Assembly (NCBI GenBank): GCA_022605955.1
Contig: JAKCOZ010000022.1
Coordinates: 496,001 to 560,000, forward strand
Origin: Rallus limicola
Taxonomy: Eukaryota > Chordata > Aves > Gruiformes > Rallidae
DNA length: 64,000 nucleotides
Direction: 5' to 3'
Part shown: piece after piece, positions 1-14,114 of the stretch
How the letters are laid out: each line of letters begins with the position of its first letter
Numbering within the stretch: position 1 is the stretch's first letter
Translations under genes and position numbers: made by a program
The notes under the pieces: model-generated
Databases searched by the model: none
What the model was told of the DNA's origin: nothing
What the model saw: the letters and a program-made list of their open reading frames with translations, nothing else

Positions 1-2505
1 TGCAGATGGCAGGCTTATGGCTGGACTGTAAGGTTAGCAGTCCTTGCATTTACTAGGTAAAACTTTGCCAATTTCTGATAGCCTATTTCCAGAGAGTTGG
101 AAATCATATTTTGGCATACATACAGCTACATTAATCCTACCCTAGAAATCAAAATTGAACTTGGATTCATCATTAGCAACTTATCAATTGTAGCAGACAA
201 TATTGCTGGTTTCATGTGTCCCTATTTGTTTTCTTATTTTTTTCCATCTGCTTTAATGGAACATAAACATCCTTAGCTCAAAATCTCCCTTCTGGTGTGT
301 CCTAATGTATAGAAAATTTTAGGCTCTGTTTGGTAGCAATACCTCACTTTACACTAAGAACAAAGATGAACTTAATCAGTCACTAATTCCAGCCACTGTA
401 GAGTAAATTCCACTTGAAAAGGAGAATTAATTCACAATACACATGGTCCAGCATCTAGGAAAAAAACATCACTGACAGAGCATTTAGATTCCTGAACTGT
501 AGTTCCTTTATGTTAAATCTAAGGCTTGGATTATTTTTTTGTGGATATGTACTCCATACATGAACTTAGAAGAGATCAGCAGAGTAGGGAGACTTGAGAG
601 ACTAATAGTTGCTGATCTCCAGACTGCCAGGAGTTCAGAAAGTTGAAAAATTCAAATTTTTTTGCTTTTCTAAGTCACATGCTGCAGGGAAAGCAAAGCC
701 AATCTTATCTTCCCTTTTTGCTATGAAAAAGTTAAGAGAACAGAAGCATTACCACACCCAGAGCAGAACTAAACCTGGAGAATGCAAGGCAAGAGCTAAA
801 TGTTTATGTTGGAAAACCAATGAGTATGAAAATCTGAGCTATCTTCTTTCCCCTGAAATTAAAGTCAGTTTTTAAAGGCTTTTTAGAAAACAATGCAGCA
901 CGACTGACTCTGAGAGAAGTTGGGTATTTAGTAGGCTGACTGACATGAGGGGTTGAATTTGCATTTGGCATACTTTAAATGTTCGAGCTGAAAGGAGTGA
1001 AAGCCTTTGTTTTGAAACACAAAAATATCACACTGTGGAGAAAGAGAGAGAAAGAGAATGAAAACAACTGAATGATGGATTGAGAGATAAACATTGTGCA
1101 TTATTGTTTATTCAAGCAGCTAGCAGCACTAAATAAGGTTTTCCTAATATCATTACTGTGGTGATTAACATCCTTTTTCACACTTAAAAATCATTCCTGG
1201 AACTCAGAAGTGAATTGATGTCTCCCCACTATAATTAATTACTCCACATTTAATTGCAGGAAGCCGCTTGCTTTTTCAACTCTGCACTTGCAAAGTAGTG
1301 GCTTAATTCTGCTCCCTTTCAGCTCTGTTCTACGTGGGACCGGTGGAGGCTGGGGTGTCAGGATGATGAAGGACCTGCCCCCTAGCCTTCTCTCTCTGTA
1401 AAGCAAGCAGCTCCGGTCTGCCGTCCTACATCTCTGCCTCAGGAGGGGGAAAGCAGCCAGCTTCGAGTTTTAAGTACGGAACCAGAGAGGACAGACAGGA
1501 TCGTAAAAGAAATATTCGCTGTGCTTTAACAAGCACAGCCAAGCGTTCTCTGCTGGCTGTAATGAAAACGGTGTCCTGAGAGTTTCTGAGCAGTTATAAG
1601 ATCACAGGGGTCACCTGGGCTACAGTCCATCACATCAGTACGAGGGAGAAAATTCCTGAAAGTAAGAAAAATGGAGCCTAAAGATTGCTGAGGAGATTGC
1701 AAGAATACCGCATTTTGATTCTGAGACTTTGCTGGGGGGTTGTCAAGCTGCTGCTAGACAGGGAGAGAACAGAGGAGCGGTGCTGGCGTTTCCTGTTCAG
1801 CTGCTACAAGCACATCTTGGCATAAATGTGCAAATAATGGCATCGACTGAATTCTGACAGGCACGTTCTTCCTGTTCCTGTTTTGATACACAGCTTCAAC
1901 ACCAGCAACAGTGGTATGGTCTGTGGCACCCCTTATGTACCCCGTATAGAAACAACTGTGATATCCTGCAGTAGCACAGTAAAAAAGCAAGTATTCATTT
2001 AACACAAATGAATCAAAAACATCAAAAAAAAAATGCAGAACATCATCAGTGTATCACATCAAATCAGCTTGTTCAGTCTCCACCCAAGGATGACTTCCCT
2101 CCAGTAGCTTCATTCTGTTAAGCACACGATAGGGCCTACAGCCCCTATTAAGACACTGCCGAGATGTTCTCTCTGCCACTGGAACAATGTTTGAAAGAAC
2201 ACAAAATTGGCTTTCAGATCCCAACCTGCATCCAATTCCCTGTGCACAGATAACAGGAAACTAGTTTACATACGGACACATACGTGCATGTAACACTCTC
2301 CAAAAATAATCACTTCTTTTTTGTGTTGATGAGATACTGAAAAAGCCCTTGGGGCACAGAGTACAGAACTCATTGCTTTTTATTATTTATCTTCCTACTT
2401 GAGCTTAATTTGAACATCCTAACCTATAAATACGGGCTGCACAGAGGAAAGAAAAATGCAGGTTTTAACAGATAGTTCTACTTAAAATCCTTCTGCTACC
2501 TAATG
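1..2505. other. Unique non-coding sequence
   Basis: No gene or recognisable mobile element was seen. The stretch is AT-rich. A GC-richer patch lies near 1317-1500. Around 1080-1275 a block rich in TAATTA/ATTTAA-type words looks like possible conserved non-coding DNA, but this cannot be tested without alignment. Confidence 0.5.
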
Positions 2506-2509
2506 GCTG

Positions 2510-2705
2510 CATTTAGGAGAGACAAGCTCTTCTCAGAGGGGCACAGTGAGAAGACAAGCAGCAAAAGACATGGCCTGGAATACAGGAGCTTCTGCCTGGA
2601 TAGAAGGAAACTAAATTTCATCAGGAAGATGGTCAAGCACTGGAAGAGAGGCCCAGAGGGACCCTGGGATACCCAGTCTTGGAGATACTCACACTCAGTC
2701 CCATG
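2510..2705 (+). mobile_element. Old CR1 LINE fragment (3' portion)
   Basis: A diverged CR1 3' segment in sense orientation. The order of phrases follows the CR1 pattern: an ATGGCCT block, a block like 'agga-aactaaatttcatcaggaag' and then a 'ggtcaagcactggaagagaggcccag' block, matching the C-terminal coding end and 3' UTR start. The octamer tail is missing and no reading frame is preserved. It is the most decayed of the listed CR1 pieces and its limits are approximate. Confidence 0.6.
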
Positions 2706-3914
2706 GAGCTCAGCACATGAAGAAAAGAATGAATAAGCAAGTATAAAATGATCCTTAAAATAAGTATCTGCATATCCTGATAATTTATAATTCTTTTAGT
2801 GTCTTATTTCAGCCAAGAATCAAAACCCAGTTGTGCCGAATCCCAAAGCTCAGATAACCTCATCACCCTGAAGTGCTTAAAAAGTGAACCTCTGGTGGCA
2901 AGCCTGCTGTTACAACACACAGAGAAAAAGCACAGATTGACAATGAAACCACTCTGAACAGAGACATAAGCATCCCATCCTACACTACATAATTAATTCA
3001 TCACCTTATCCAAAAATTCAACAATCATTTCAGTATGTTGAACTATCTTCAAAGAATGAAGCCTTTGTGTGAGAAGAACGTGTTTTCAGCATCAGACTTC
3101 AGCAAGGACTGAAGACAAAAAGCTAAAGGTATACTGGTTAAAGAACCTTGTCGTGGGCTTATTTTGAAATAATGAGGCTGTCAATGGATGTCAATTAAAG
3201 GCATAATTATCCTCACTGAAAACTGTTTAATTCCTGCAGGCTGGGATTCTCATCCTCTTGAATGTTCTCTCCTGATATGAAAAAACCCTCCTGTATTTAA
3301 AAATGCTGTTACTCAAACAAACTCTTTTTCCCCCACTCTGTAGCTGCATATTTTAATATTGCAATGGATTAGAAATCATAGCTTTCTCAAAAGCAAAGAA
3401 CAGTGTCCTAAGAACTACTTCCTCTTCTAAAATGCTAATTTTCTTTAGATAAATAAGCATTCTTGTCATATGTCAATTTATTTTACAGGAGAAAAATCAA
3501 GAAACCAAAGAAAACAAACTATGCACATACTTAGACTACAATAATACAAAATTGTACCTTTTGAAAAGCTTTGATTGTTCCCTTACCATGAACTTTTGCC
3601 TTTTTGAATTGCTAATTCAGTTAATGGGTTCATTTTGCTCTGAAATTTGCATAATGAAAATTACCAGCCTTACAAGGTCCTCCATGCACAAAACAGTTTG
3701 CATATTTTGTTACAAAGGTTGCGTTTCACATTGGGAAATAGTAGGATGTCTTGAAAAAGGTAAAAAAGTAAGATGCTACATGACGGTCAGTGGTATAACA
3801 GTACTTGTTAGCATTTTTAAAAGAAAACATGAAGATCTGCATTTATTTTTATTCAATTTAATACCGCAAACCCTGATCCTAAAGTAAGGCTGTGATCGCT
3901 GCTTTGTCTTTCAG

Positions 3915-4016
3915 ACTAGCCACAGAGTAGCCAGCCAGCTCCACGGAACTGGAACTTTGGCCGCCACAGTAGGACATGCAGTGGAACTGCAAAGCCTCAT
4001 CATAAATCTGTGGAAG
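3915..4016 (+). other. Possible exon-like block, 102 nt (weak)
   Basis: A polypyrimidine tract ending in CTTTCAG precedes 102 nt that stay open in frame 0 (34 codons, beginning T-S-H-R and ending N-L-W-K). AAG|GTAGTG follows; its donor positions 1-3 fit but the rest is poor. The length is a multiple of three. I do not recognise the peptide. Chance occurrence is likely in a 64-kb AT-rich window, and a non-coding RNA exon is another possibility. Confidence 0.13.
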
Positions 4017-4609
4017 GTAGTGTTTCAGTTTGGTTTCCAGAGACTCTGTGAAAGGCAGTGTTTGATATCTGCATGACAGAGAATGGGGGGGAAATCATGC
4101 CGTGAATCATGCACAGCAGAAACCACACCTTCCCTCTTGATTTGTTCACCACCTAGCAGAAGCCTGTCTTGGCCTAGGTTTGAGGCTCCAATTTCTCACA
4201 GGGATGCTGATAGACAGAAGAGATACCTGCAGATTTTAATGCTAAAAACGATAATAAAATAATACAAATATTATACAAAATGTACTTTATGAAGCAAATA
4301 AATCATAACATTCTTTAAGCTACTAAACCATCCCTGTATCAGAATACATACTGAATGGAAAATTTCAATCCAAATAACTAGAGCCTTATGCACTTTAGCG
4401 TGAAATGTAATTTTTGAATTACAGAGTTTCTGAAAGCAACTGTTTGTATTGTTAGAGGGGCTGTCTAATACAACACATAAGCATGAGGAACCACATGGTG
4501 CTAGAAGAATGCAGTGCCCTGAGTTGTAATTGTCATAGCCCAGCTTCACAGATACAATACAGCAAACCTTTAGAAAAGATTACCCATAGTTCTTGCAGTG
4601 AAAACAGTA

Positions 4610-4620
4610 GGGGGGGGGGG
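4610..4620 (+). repeat. G11 homopolymer
   Basis: Eleven consecutive G residues interrupt otherwise AT-rich sequence. It may be length-polymorphic or a sequencing trouble spot. Confidence 0.9.
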
Positions 4621-7600
4621 AGGACCCAAATAGTCTGCTGTCTATACAATTACCAATTCTAAAGTGTAAATTCATCTGCCTGTCCACTTCCAACCACCAA
4701 AGGATGAGTGTCTGTAATGCCACAGACCCACTCACACACACACAGACTGCCATCTCTGAAGCTGCCAATGGAGGTTACATCAATGTTTTCATTTCAGTAC
4801 CACATTTGAAATGATTGCTGTTCTATAGTATTGCTCTTATCGCCTTTTAAAATCAATCAACCTTAATATTTTTATTTCAATGGTATGATTTCACGCACTT
4901 CAGAGAGAAAACACCACCAAACAAATATTCCTAATCTCTTACATACTGTAATTCTAAATTTGGAATCAGTCTTCAGCATTCTCCTCTACAACTGGCTCAG
5001 CCATTGCTACTGCATCTCATTGTTTGTGCTTTGTATGTCCACAGAGTGCTTTCCTAGTATTATCGATGCAGTCTTGTTACAGCGAGATTTCAATGAGTCA
5101 ATACAAACAAGCAGTCTGAACCAGCAGGGACTCAAAGACTGAGGAGGGCAAACTCTTATCACAGTATCTTTCTTGATTTATTAGAACACAGATGTGATAA
5201 AAGGGACATACAGTTCATAAAAAGTGGCACGGTGCTTTTCTAGGATCATAGAGTACCTGCCAAGCTCCAGAGGCTTTTGGAATGGGAGGTCTTTGAGAGG
5301 AAAGCGGGTCCCAGCTGATGGCTAGCTATAGGCACAACATGCACTGGGAATGTTTGTTGCTCTTGGACTTGGTTCTAAATGTTCCAAGTTCTGTATAAAT
5401 ACAGAATATGTGTGTCCTAAAAAGCTCTTTCAAAAGATACCCGACCCACACGCAGCCTTTTCGTATTATATAAAAGCACCATCACATCCAGAAAAGAAGT
5501 TCTGGCATTAGCAATGCTTTGTTTGGGCTAAAAAGAAGAAATACATTCCTTCTTTGGTGTTACGTTTACGTGCTTTCATAAGTGTAAGACAGCATGACTG
5601 GCTGTACTGATAGCATGCAGCACTAACAGGCCACCCACCATGCAGAAACAAAAGCTCTACAAAAATAATCAGGTGCAAGTCTTACACATCAAGAGACAAA
5701 AACCTTCAATCCTCCATTCCAGCCTTGAACTGGTATTCCTAACCAAAACAAGAAAAATACCACAAGAAAAAGTTCTTCTAGTGCTTTTCTTCTTTAAGGG
5801 GCTGGAAGGACTATGGAGTAAGTAGAAAACAGACAGAAGCAGAGCGTATGAATGAACCGTGTGTGCACACACTCCCCTGTCCTTATTAGTTCTGCAGCAA
5901 TTTTTCAAATACACTGTTGACACCGTAACAGTCCCTGGGGAGAACATGTTAACTAAAGGGATAGCAGCTTCATTTATCAACAGTGGGACAGCAAATTTGC
6001 CTGTAGAAATTATGCCAACCTGCTAATACAGCTAATCAGGAACTGGTAAAATCAAGTCATGCTGTATGAAGTCAAGGTCAAATTCCAGGATTTTGCTATT
6101 ATTACTGGAGCTTTCAGAGATGTTCTTTCCAAAGAGTATGTTCTACAAGCCTACTAAGCACAGATAACATCAGGTTGAAAAGACCAGAAAGAGAGTAGAC
6201 TAACAGCACTGCATAAGCAAGCACTTTTCTTTGAGAAACCTAAGCTCCCCTGTCCAAAGCTGGAAAAAGAAAGGAAGTTGCAAAGGTTTTGTCCACAAAG
6301 ACTGGATGACACCAGCACAGAGATCCTCTGCTACACCTGGAGTGGGAAACGAAAATACCGTATGTTCACACACTGAACTTGAACTCCAGGTAACTTCCAT
6401 TTTGAAGTACAGTTCTTCGGATAATCGAGGAATTCCTCAGATAATTCTGTATTTTTTAGAAGAAAAAAAAAAACATCCCAGGCAAAGGGAATCAGATGAA
6501 AGAGCACCACCAATGTGTGAGAACAGGACCTCTGCAATCACACCTCATCTGTACTATTCACTTTCAGTCCTGTTATTCACAATGCGAAGAAGGTAGAATA
6601 AAAGTGTTCTTGTTTTGACAGGGCATGTAAAATCCAGGCCTTTGCAAACACAGCTGAAGTTTTTCTTGCTCTTTTGGTTGCACTGCATTGTACATGCAGA
6701 TGAGACTTTTGAAACTATCAGCCAGACGATGCAGAGTCCTTGCTAAGCCAGTATTTATGACAGAGCTTTCTCTGTCCACATCTCACAGCTGGAAAGGAAA
6801 CATTAGAATTTAACTACCTTCAAGGCATCTGACAAGCCATCATGGTTTTTCCATTCGCAAAACCTAAAATCATGCTGTTTGCTTTGCTAATGAGTTTTTA
6901 CCTGTTTTCCATTTATTCTAGTCAGTTAGAATGATGAGCTGGATAGGCTTCCAGTTACCTCCAGAGACTAGGATCAGGTAGCACTCCTGTGCAGTACATT
7001 TTCTCTCATAGATGCAGTTGGTAATAGGGCATTTCACCACATTTGTTACATACTGGCCAAGTTCTTAAACAAAGGCAATCAATTCTATTCCACTCTCTTC
7101 TACCTCTCCTGACAAGCTTTTCAGTGTGACCCACAATAATTCTGGCAAACGCCATATACCCAGCTCCACAGTGTGATGGGTCACTCAAAGCATCACATAG
7201 AGATCAGATTCACTGTGACATCAGTTGCATGCTAGCTCTGAAGCTGCGAGTAACGCACAGATAATATGAGGATTTGCAGAAAATACTGATACTGTAGTCA
7301 GATTATCAAGCAGAACCACTCCGATGCCTGCAGGTCTAGATCTCCTCCTAGAAAAGCAAATACCTATGCATTAACACATTACACAGGGTAAATCCAGGAC
7401 CCTGGGACTCACATATTAAAAGTGCCTGCATAAGGGCACTCCCTCATCAGGTTTTGATGTCAGTTTGTGCTCAAGGCCCTAATACCTTTTACTATGAAAA
7501 ACAAAACAAAGCTTCCAACTTCTTTTAAAGAGGAAAAAAATAGAAGCATGGCAAGCTGCCGTATATCACAGAATGAACTACACCAAAATTTCTCATCCAT

Positions 7601-9496
7601 TTTGTCTTATTCCAAAAGCACTTCCTAACACATTCCTTCAAGACGAGGAGAAATGTTCAGAAAGGTCAAACCCTGGGTAGGAAAAAAAAATTTTTTAAAA
7701 TCACAAGCACACATTACCTAAAGCAATCAGGATGTATCTTATGCCTTCTCTAAGTCTGTATTAAGATAAAATATTGAAAGAACAGCCCTCCTCATAGACA
7801 CACAGTCCTATTGGTGTAAATAAACATCAGTTTGCCTGTGTATCAGTGGCTGGGGTGGACAGAATACTGAGATGTAAACACATCTGAGACTGGATGGTCA
7901 CTGAATGGCTTTGTCAGGAAGAATCCTCTTGCTTTGTGCAATCTGCTGGTACAACTGTGAATTACAGCCAGTCTGTGGGTGCGTAGAAATCGCAAATGTG
8001 GGTTCGCCAGAATCCATAATACACAGTGACAGAGAGACTTTATCCTCTGAATTTCTCTACTTTATCACAGATTATCACAAATACTGCAAAAATCACCGAC
8101 CAGGACTAGTTTTTGCAATTACTGATCTCCTCAGTGTGAGCAGTGGCCCCTCCTTCAATACTTTTAATTAAAACTTCCAAACGGTCTGTAACAATTTGGC
8201 ACAGGATTTTCACAAAACCCAAGACCGCTGGTGGCACTGGCACAAAGCAGAGCTGTGTAGCTGGAACAAATGACTTTATCCTGCTACGGTCATTCCCTGT
8301 GGCAAATCAAGGCTGCCTGGTTCATGCCCCATGATAAAGGGCCGCTGGCCACGTCCCAGCATAGAACAGTTCCAAGGAGGTCTGACATCCACTTCAGTGC
8401 TTAATCACAGAATACAGGAGATATGTATGCAACAGTGGTTCTGTCCCAGGTCTTTCAGCTATGAATAAATGTTCTCCTAGCCGAGAGTGAGAGATACGTC
8501 AATTCAAGGCCCAAGGAATTCACAAAGGCATATTAAGGACTCAAGAAAAAGATAAGACGACTCCTAAAATTAATGTTAATAGCAAGCTCACAGTGTCATC
8601 TTAAACCATATTTAAGGTATCAGGGACATAATACCTGAAAGATACAAATGTGTCTTTCATAAATACTCCATATAAAGTAGATTCTGCTGTCAGAGTTATT
8701 CCCAGAAATCACAGACAACAAGCTGATCTCACACACAAGCACCTGGGCAGGCAAACCAAACTGTGGCAACAGGTTAAACATTTACTCCCCATGCTTAATA
8801 CACACTGAAAGCAGACATGTAGTGAAATTTCACCCTCTGTGTGAAGATATTATCACCTACTGCTGGACTGAGTTTCGGTTGTTCACCTTGGTTGTTAAGA
8901 AATGGATGTCCTGGAGCTTTGCAAAGCAGTTCCCTTGAAAGCTACAGAGACATCATTTAGGGGTTTTCCATGCCTACCTAAACTCTGGGAACATTGGTGT
9001 CATCTGTCAGCAATGGAGATGGAGATTCACAGAGCAAACTTGCTCCGGTAAAATACCTTGCAACACATGCACCCCTACCTTCCCCATGGCTCTGCAGCTG
9101 TTTGACAGCCCATGGTGAAAATACTCTCTAGATGCATCAGGATGTGATTTGTTAGCTGCTCTACATGAGGAAAAGCAAAACCGACTCATCTAAACTCTGA
9201 TATTAGGAGAAATAATCTTATCCCATTATTTAGCAAGTTCTATTCCAACCATAATTTTATTTCATACAAAAGATACAGATGGCAAACAGGTCACCTGACC
9301 TCCTGCCTTCAAATGCAATGCTATAACCAGCATATTTCTGTACTGAAACAGTGGCTTTTTTAGCTGGAAAACAGGAAATATTTATCAAAACTTGAAAATG
9401 CTTGCTATTTTTGCACTACTCCAGGATTGCCTTGCCAAAGCACTGACTCTTCCCACAAATCTTTACAACTCATTTTTTAAATAAAAAGACTATTTT

Positions 9497-9897
9497 TTTC
9501 ATAGAACCCCAGGTTGGTTTGGGTGGGCAGGGCCCTCAGACCTCCCCTGCCATGGGCAGGGACATCCCCCACACCAGTGCAGGGTGCCCAAAGCCCCGTC
9601 CAACCAAGCTTTGAACCCTGCCAAGGATGCAGGGGCAGCCCCAGCTTCCCTGGGCACCCTGTACCAGGGCCTCCCCCTTCCCTGGGAAGGATTTCTGCCT
9701 CCCAGCTCCTCTCCAGCTGCCCTCCTGCAGCTGAAGGCCCTGGGCCTGTCCCTCCCTGTCCTTGGAACCAGCCCCTCTCCAGCTCTCCTGGAGTCACTCG
9801 AGGGACTGGAAGGGTCTCGGAGCTCTCCCCGCAGCCTTCTCTGGGCTGAACCACCCCAGCTCACCCAGCCCATCTCCAGAGCAGAGTGGCTCCAGGC
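9497..9897 (-). mobile_element. CR1 LINE 3' end, GC-rich subfamily
   Basis: A 5'-truncated CR1 copy on the minus strand. Its 3' terminus lies at the low-coordinate end, where the complement of the CR1 tail (ATAGAACCCCAGGTTGG) is followed by a 'gccatgggcagggacatccc' block and the coding remnant up to 'ctgggctgaaccacccc'. Its base composition is much more GC-rich than the flanks. It belongs to the same subfamily as the plus-strand copy at 49478-49700, sharing the phrase 'gggccctgcccacccaaacc'. The open frames across it in several phases are by-products of GC richness, not genes. Confidence 0.88.
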
Positions 9898-9899
9898 AT

Positions 9900-12895
9900 T
9901 TTTAATTTTAAAATACCAATTCTACTTTAAGTATAAAACTCTAATTAAAAAATGTCAAAACAGTATAATTTGACTGAAAGAGGAAAAACTTGTTTTGCAA
10001 GCTTAAAAGATAATTTGACTTTCGTTAACTTTAATTAACTTTTATACCTGCACTCAACCAATGAGCCAAGGGGTAAGATTAGCTACAGTATATCATGCTA
10101 ATGGGAGTTCAATATTTATTATTTATCCTAGAATTCTGTAGGAATTAATTCATTTAGTGAGCAAACAGGCATTATGAATATTAGATTTTCAACACCACAG
10201 ATATTTATAACACTGGAGGTAAACAGAAATCTTTAATTGTGAGGCAAGAGGTTGTCATTTTCTCCCCTAAGTATTTTTTTTTCTTCTACACCGATGCTTT
10301 TTATCTCAAAAGTGTTGTCTCACTGATTCAGACCTAAAACACTGCTCACTTTGTAGGCTGGAATCGATGTAAGCCTGTCTTACCAAGACACATCACTTCT
10401 CTACGTAGGTAATTCTGCTGCAGGTAGTCACTCATTTCACACCACCTTTTTGTTCTTAATCCTTCGTTAGTCACTGCTCTGTTTCACTAGTTGGCTTTTT
10501 AAAACCCCATTTGATTTTAGATATATGGCCTAATTGTAGGCAATTCATTTTCCAGCAATTTTAGATTCAAAACTGGCGTTTTAAGCTCTCGGAGATACTG
10601 AAAGAGAACTTCACCATTCATTGCTGCTATTAGGACGTTTATGGATCACATTCCAGTCTCAAGTCCTGGTTTCTTGCATTCATCCCAGTGACTCACGTTT
10701 TGTTGCTACACTCATGAAGCTTTTTATTAAATGGAGATTGAATAACAAACACCCACACTCTGGCACATGCATTCCGGGCCTCGCAGTTTTTATTTTCCTC
10801 TTTTCTGGTACTTTTGCACGTTTGTTTATCGTATCTCAGATGCTTGAGGCCTTGATAACATCATTATAGAAATGTTTAATCAAACCCACAGTTTACTCTG
10901 ACAATATTTGGCATTAGTAACAGCTATAACTCACTATAAACATTAAGCTGGCAAGCTTACTTGTGAGAGATCTTTCAGTGGCTTTTTTAAATAATCGAAA
11001 ATCATGTGGCATAAAGCAGATATTTAGATACATACTGTAATTCTGAATCATTGTGCTGTGACTTTGTGTATACAAATAACAAGAATCAGCAGATTTCTTC
11101 CAGTATTATATATAAAAAGTAAAACAACAGCACCTCAGAAAACCCCTATATTCCCTATGTAGGCAGAAGCCCCACTCAACTGGATGATCAAGAGGAAAAA
11201 GTAAAGATGCTGCTGATACCAAAAAGATGGGCATGTTCAAAACTCTTTAGAGAAAAATCTGAGGAAGAGTGTTTATTACAGGTTTTTAAAGGTAAAAATA
11301 GGAACTTCTTTAACAAGCCATTATATTTAGGTCATAATGTGGAGAAATTTAGGAACGCGGTAAAGATTATGGCACATCTGCTTATTCTTATAGGTTTATG
11401 ATACCTGCTACTGGCCATATTAGAATAAAGCATCATTCCGGAGAGTCTCACCAAGTATAACCATTGTCATGCTCTTAAGAACAATTTCTATCTTATTTAG
11501 GCAGGAAATTACTGGTAGTTTTCTTAGGGTGTAAATGGGAAACCACTGATGAGCAACATGCAGAATCTACAATTGCTTCAATTACTCCCATAAACCTTCC
11601 TTTTTTAAAAGCGCCAATACCACAAGATTGCTTCTGGAAGCTTATTTCTTCTGCCTTCTTTTTAATACTATTCTGCATTAGGTGGATATTTAGCTATTTT
11701 CTCAGAAGCAAACTTATCTCTCAACATATACGCTTCCTTCATAGTTCCCATGGAACTACAGGAACTGTCAATAAAAGAGAGGATCGATACTTCTAAAAGA
11801 AATAAAAAAGATAGTGTTTTGCCTTACAAATAATAGAATTATCAGAGTCTATTTTCAGCCATTTGGTCTTTCACTTGAAGGCACTGAGACTGCCAGAATC
11901 TCCAAATATGGTAACTGCAAATTAAACTGTTCTCATTTTTTTGCATATAATGTGTCTTTGGCAAACTCATTACATGCAAAACCACATGTTCTGTATCTTT
12001 TCAACAGGTACACCCCAAATCCTTATTCGGGGTCTGATAGATTACTTAAGGCTAAAAAGTTAGCATGTTACAAAATGCTTTCCACTCTTTCTCAGACTGT
12101 TAGCATGCTTCAGGTCAAGAATATCTTCAAGTACTCTGCAATACGAGGCCATCTATGAAATCACTTCTCTTATCTCCCCTTTTGCAAGCGGTGCCCCTTT
12201 ATAGAGGTACAGCTGGTATGAGGGCATTCTGTTCTCTCTGAAGGAAACAAGAAGATGGTGGCACAGAGAGGCAGAGGATGTGTTCTGGACTTTAACAACT
12301 TGAGCTCTGAAGATACCAATTTTATAGCCTGTAAAACTCAGGAGCATTTGAGAGTGCTGAAGACATGGAAATGTTCCTTGCACTCTCCAGCTAACATGGC
12401 CAAGAGGGCAGCGTTCACTGGGTGCTCTCAGGTAGCCCACTGTGAAGATTACTTCTGAAATTGAACGGAACTGTATCATGCACGACCTTCCCAGGATGTA
12501 GGGAGACAGCCCTCTTCCAAAACAGGCCTGTTTCTCTCCAGGGAAATCAGAAGCCGGCAAACAACACATACTTTTCAACAACGTGTTTTATTTAAGGACC
12601 ATATACCTAATTTCAAACTCTGTCAACTTGGTGCTTTCGCAGTAAACAAAAAATAACTGTCCTGACAAATAATAAACCACAGTCAGTTTACATAGCTAGT
12701 ATTTCTAAGCAACAACTGAGTAAAAATTTATATTTTCTTCCAATAAGGAATGAAAAAATATGCAAATACTCACAAGTTTCAATTGCTGGTTTGAGGTTTT
12801 TTTAAAGAAAAAAATGTCCTATATTCAAAATAGCTTCTCTTTTATTACCTGTATTCTTTGCCAGGTAAGAGCAGAACTGCTGAAATACCACCAAA
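9900..12895. other. Unique non-coding sequence
   Basis: AT-rich sequence with no supported gene. The segment at 10010-10210 is very AT-rich with repeated TTAATTAA-like words. The segment at 12150-12600 is open on both strands for 65-140 codons, but I recognise nothing in either translation. Confidence 0.45.
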
Positions 12896-12899
12896 CTGA

Positions 12900-13197
12900 C
12901 TAAGGAAGGCTCTTCACGCTGACCAGAGAGACCATACAGTAGTACAGGAGGGAACGGCTGCAAGTTGCACCAGGCGAGGTTCAGGTTAGAAATGAGGAGA
13001 AAGTTCTTCTCAGAAAGAGTGGTTGGGCGTTGGAACGGGCTGTCCAGGGAAGTGGTGGAGTCACCGTCCCTCTGGGAGTTCAAGGAAAGGTACTTGGGGA
13101 CATGGTTTAGTGAGTGATAAAGGTGGTAGGGGGATGGTTGGACTAGATGATCTGGAAGGTCTTTTCCAACCTTAATGACTCCATGGCTCTATGATTT
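12900..13197 (+). mobile_element. CR1 LINE 3' end
   Basis: A sense-strand CR1 3' segment. It contains the 'gaggttcaggttagaaatgagg' block, the 'gttggaacgggctgtccaggg' block, 'ggtggagtcaccgtccctc' and the terminal 'ggttggactagatgatct' motif. It then ends in a decayed octamer region (CTCTATGATTTGG). It is 5'-truncated and non-coding. The match to the CR1 3' UTR order is clear, so the call is firm. The left limit is approximate. Confidence 0.85.
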
Positions 13198-13199
13198 GG

Positions 13200-13896
13200 A
13201 AATGGCAGCAGTAGCAGCATTTGCCTTTGCAAAGCCAAGCCAGGGGCAAGCAGAGCAAGGAAAGGAACCACCAGCATCCCTCACACACTTAATACAGTGG
13301 ACAATGAACCTCGTGTAAACCGTTTTCCCAGACAGATCACATCTGAGTGACGGCAGCTGAATTTCTGTTCTAAAGTACAATCTTCGAGTCCACAAATCGA
13401 GGAAAAACAAATTTCTGTAAAGACATTGTGAACCACAACTTCCCCAAAAGTGTCACTAGATGGCATCTTGTCATCACACTTTAAATCCCGGAGTTCTCCC
13501 TGCCGGCATTCCTCTGTGAGGAACACTGAACAGAAAACGTCCTGAGGAGATTTAGGGTTACTCTCAATCCCTACAATCACGGTTTTACCATTCCACAACC
13601 CACACACTGCCCTACTGGAAGTCAGCGCAAAAAGGGTAGAAACGTAGTATTCATAAGCTGGCTCCTACTCCACAGTGCAATGCCTACATCTACCTGAGAG
13701 CCAGGCTGAGAGGGAGTTAAAAGGGGCCCCTGTGAAGCAGGGTGGGGGGGTTTAAGTTGGTTTGGGGATTTTCCTAATATGTCTCAGCTGTAAGATTTCT
13801 GACAGGTTCTTATTGCTTCCATTTAGAAGCAGGTTTTCCAGCTTTTTGTTTCTTTTAGAGATTCTGGGATTTGGTAATTAATAAACATTGTTAATA
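13200..13896. other. Unique non-coding sequence
   Basis: No gene or repeat is recognised between the CR1 3' end and the LTR. Minus-strand open frames of 73-108 codons are present but carry no recognisable domain. Confidence 0.4.
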
Positions 13897-14114
13897 TGAG
13901 TAGATGGTTTAACCCCAGCAGGTAACAGCACCACACAGTCACTTGTGCTCCTTTGCCCCCACAAGAGATAGGGAGGAGAATGAGAAAAAAAAAAAAACAA
14001 CCCACAAAACCCCAAATAACAAAAACCCCCAACTCATAGGTTGAAGTAAAGATGGTTAATAAAATAACAATGGAAGAAAATAATAACAGTAGTAATTATA
14101 TACATAAAAACATG

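Larger units (their letters stand above)
2710..9490. other. Unique non-coding sequence
   Basis: Mostly AT-rich sequence with no supported gene or clear transposon. It holds a G11 run at 4610-4620. It also holds one weak plus-strand exon-like block at 3915-4016, listed separately. Short open frames in this stretch lack coding signatures. Confidence 0.45.

Noticed and set aside
9477..9973. Overlapping open frames of 111-129 codons on both strands
   Set aside because: They sit in a GC-rich CR1 3' end, where stop codons are rare; Pro/Gly/Ser-rich translations are typical of such artefacts.
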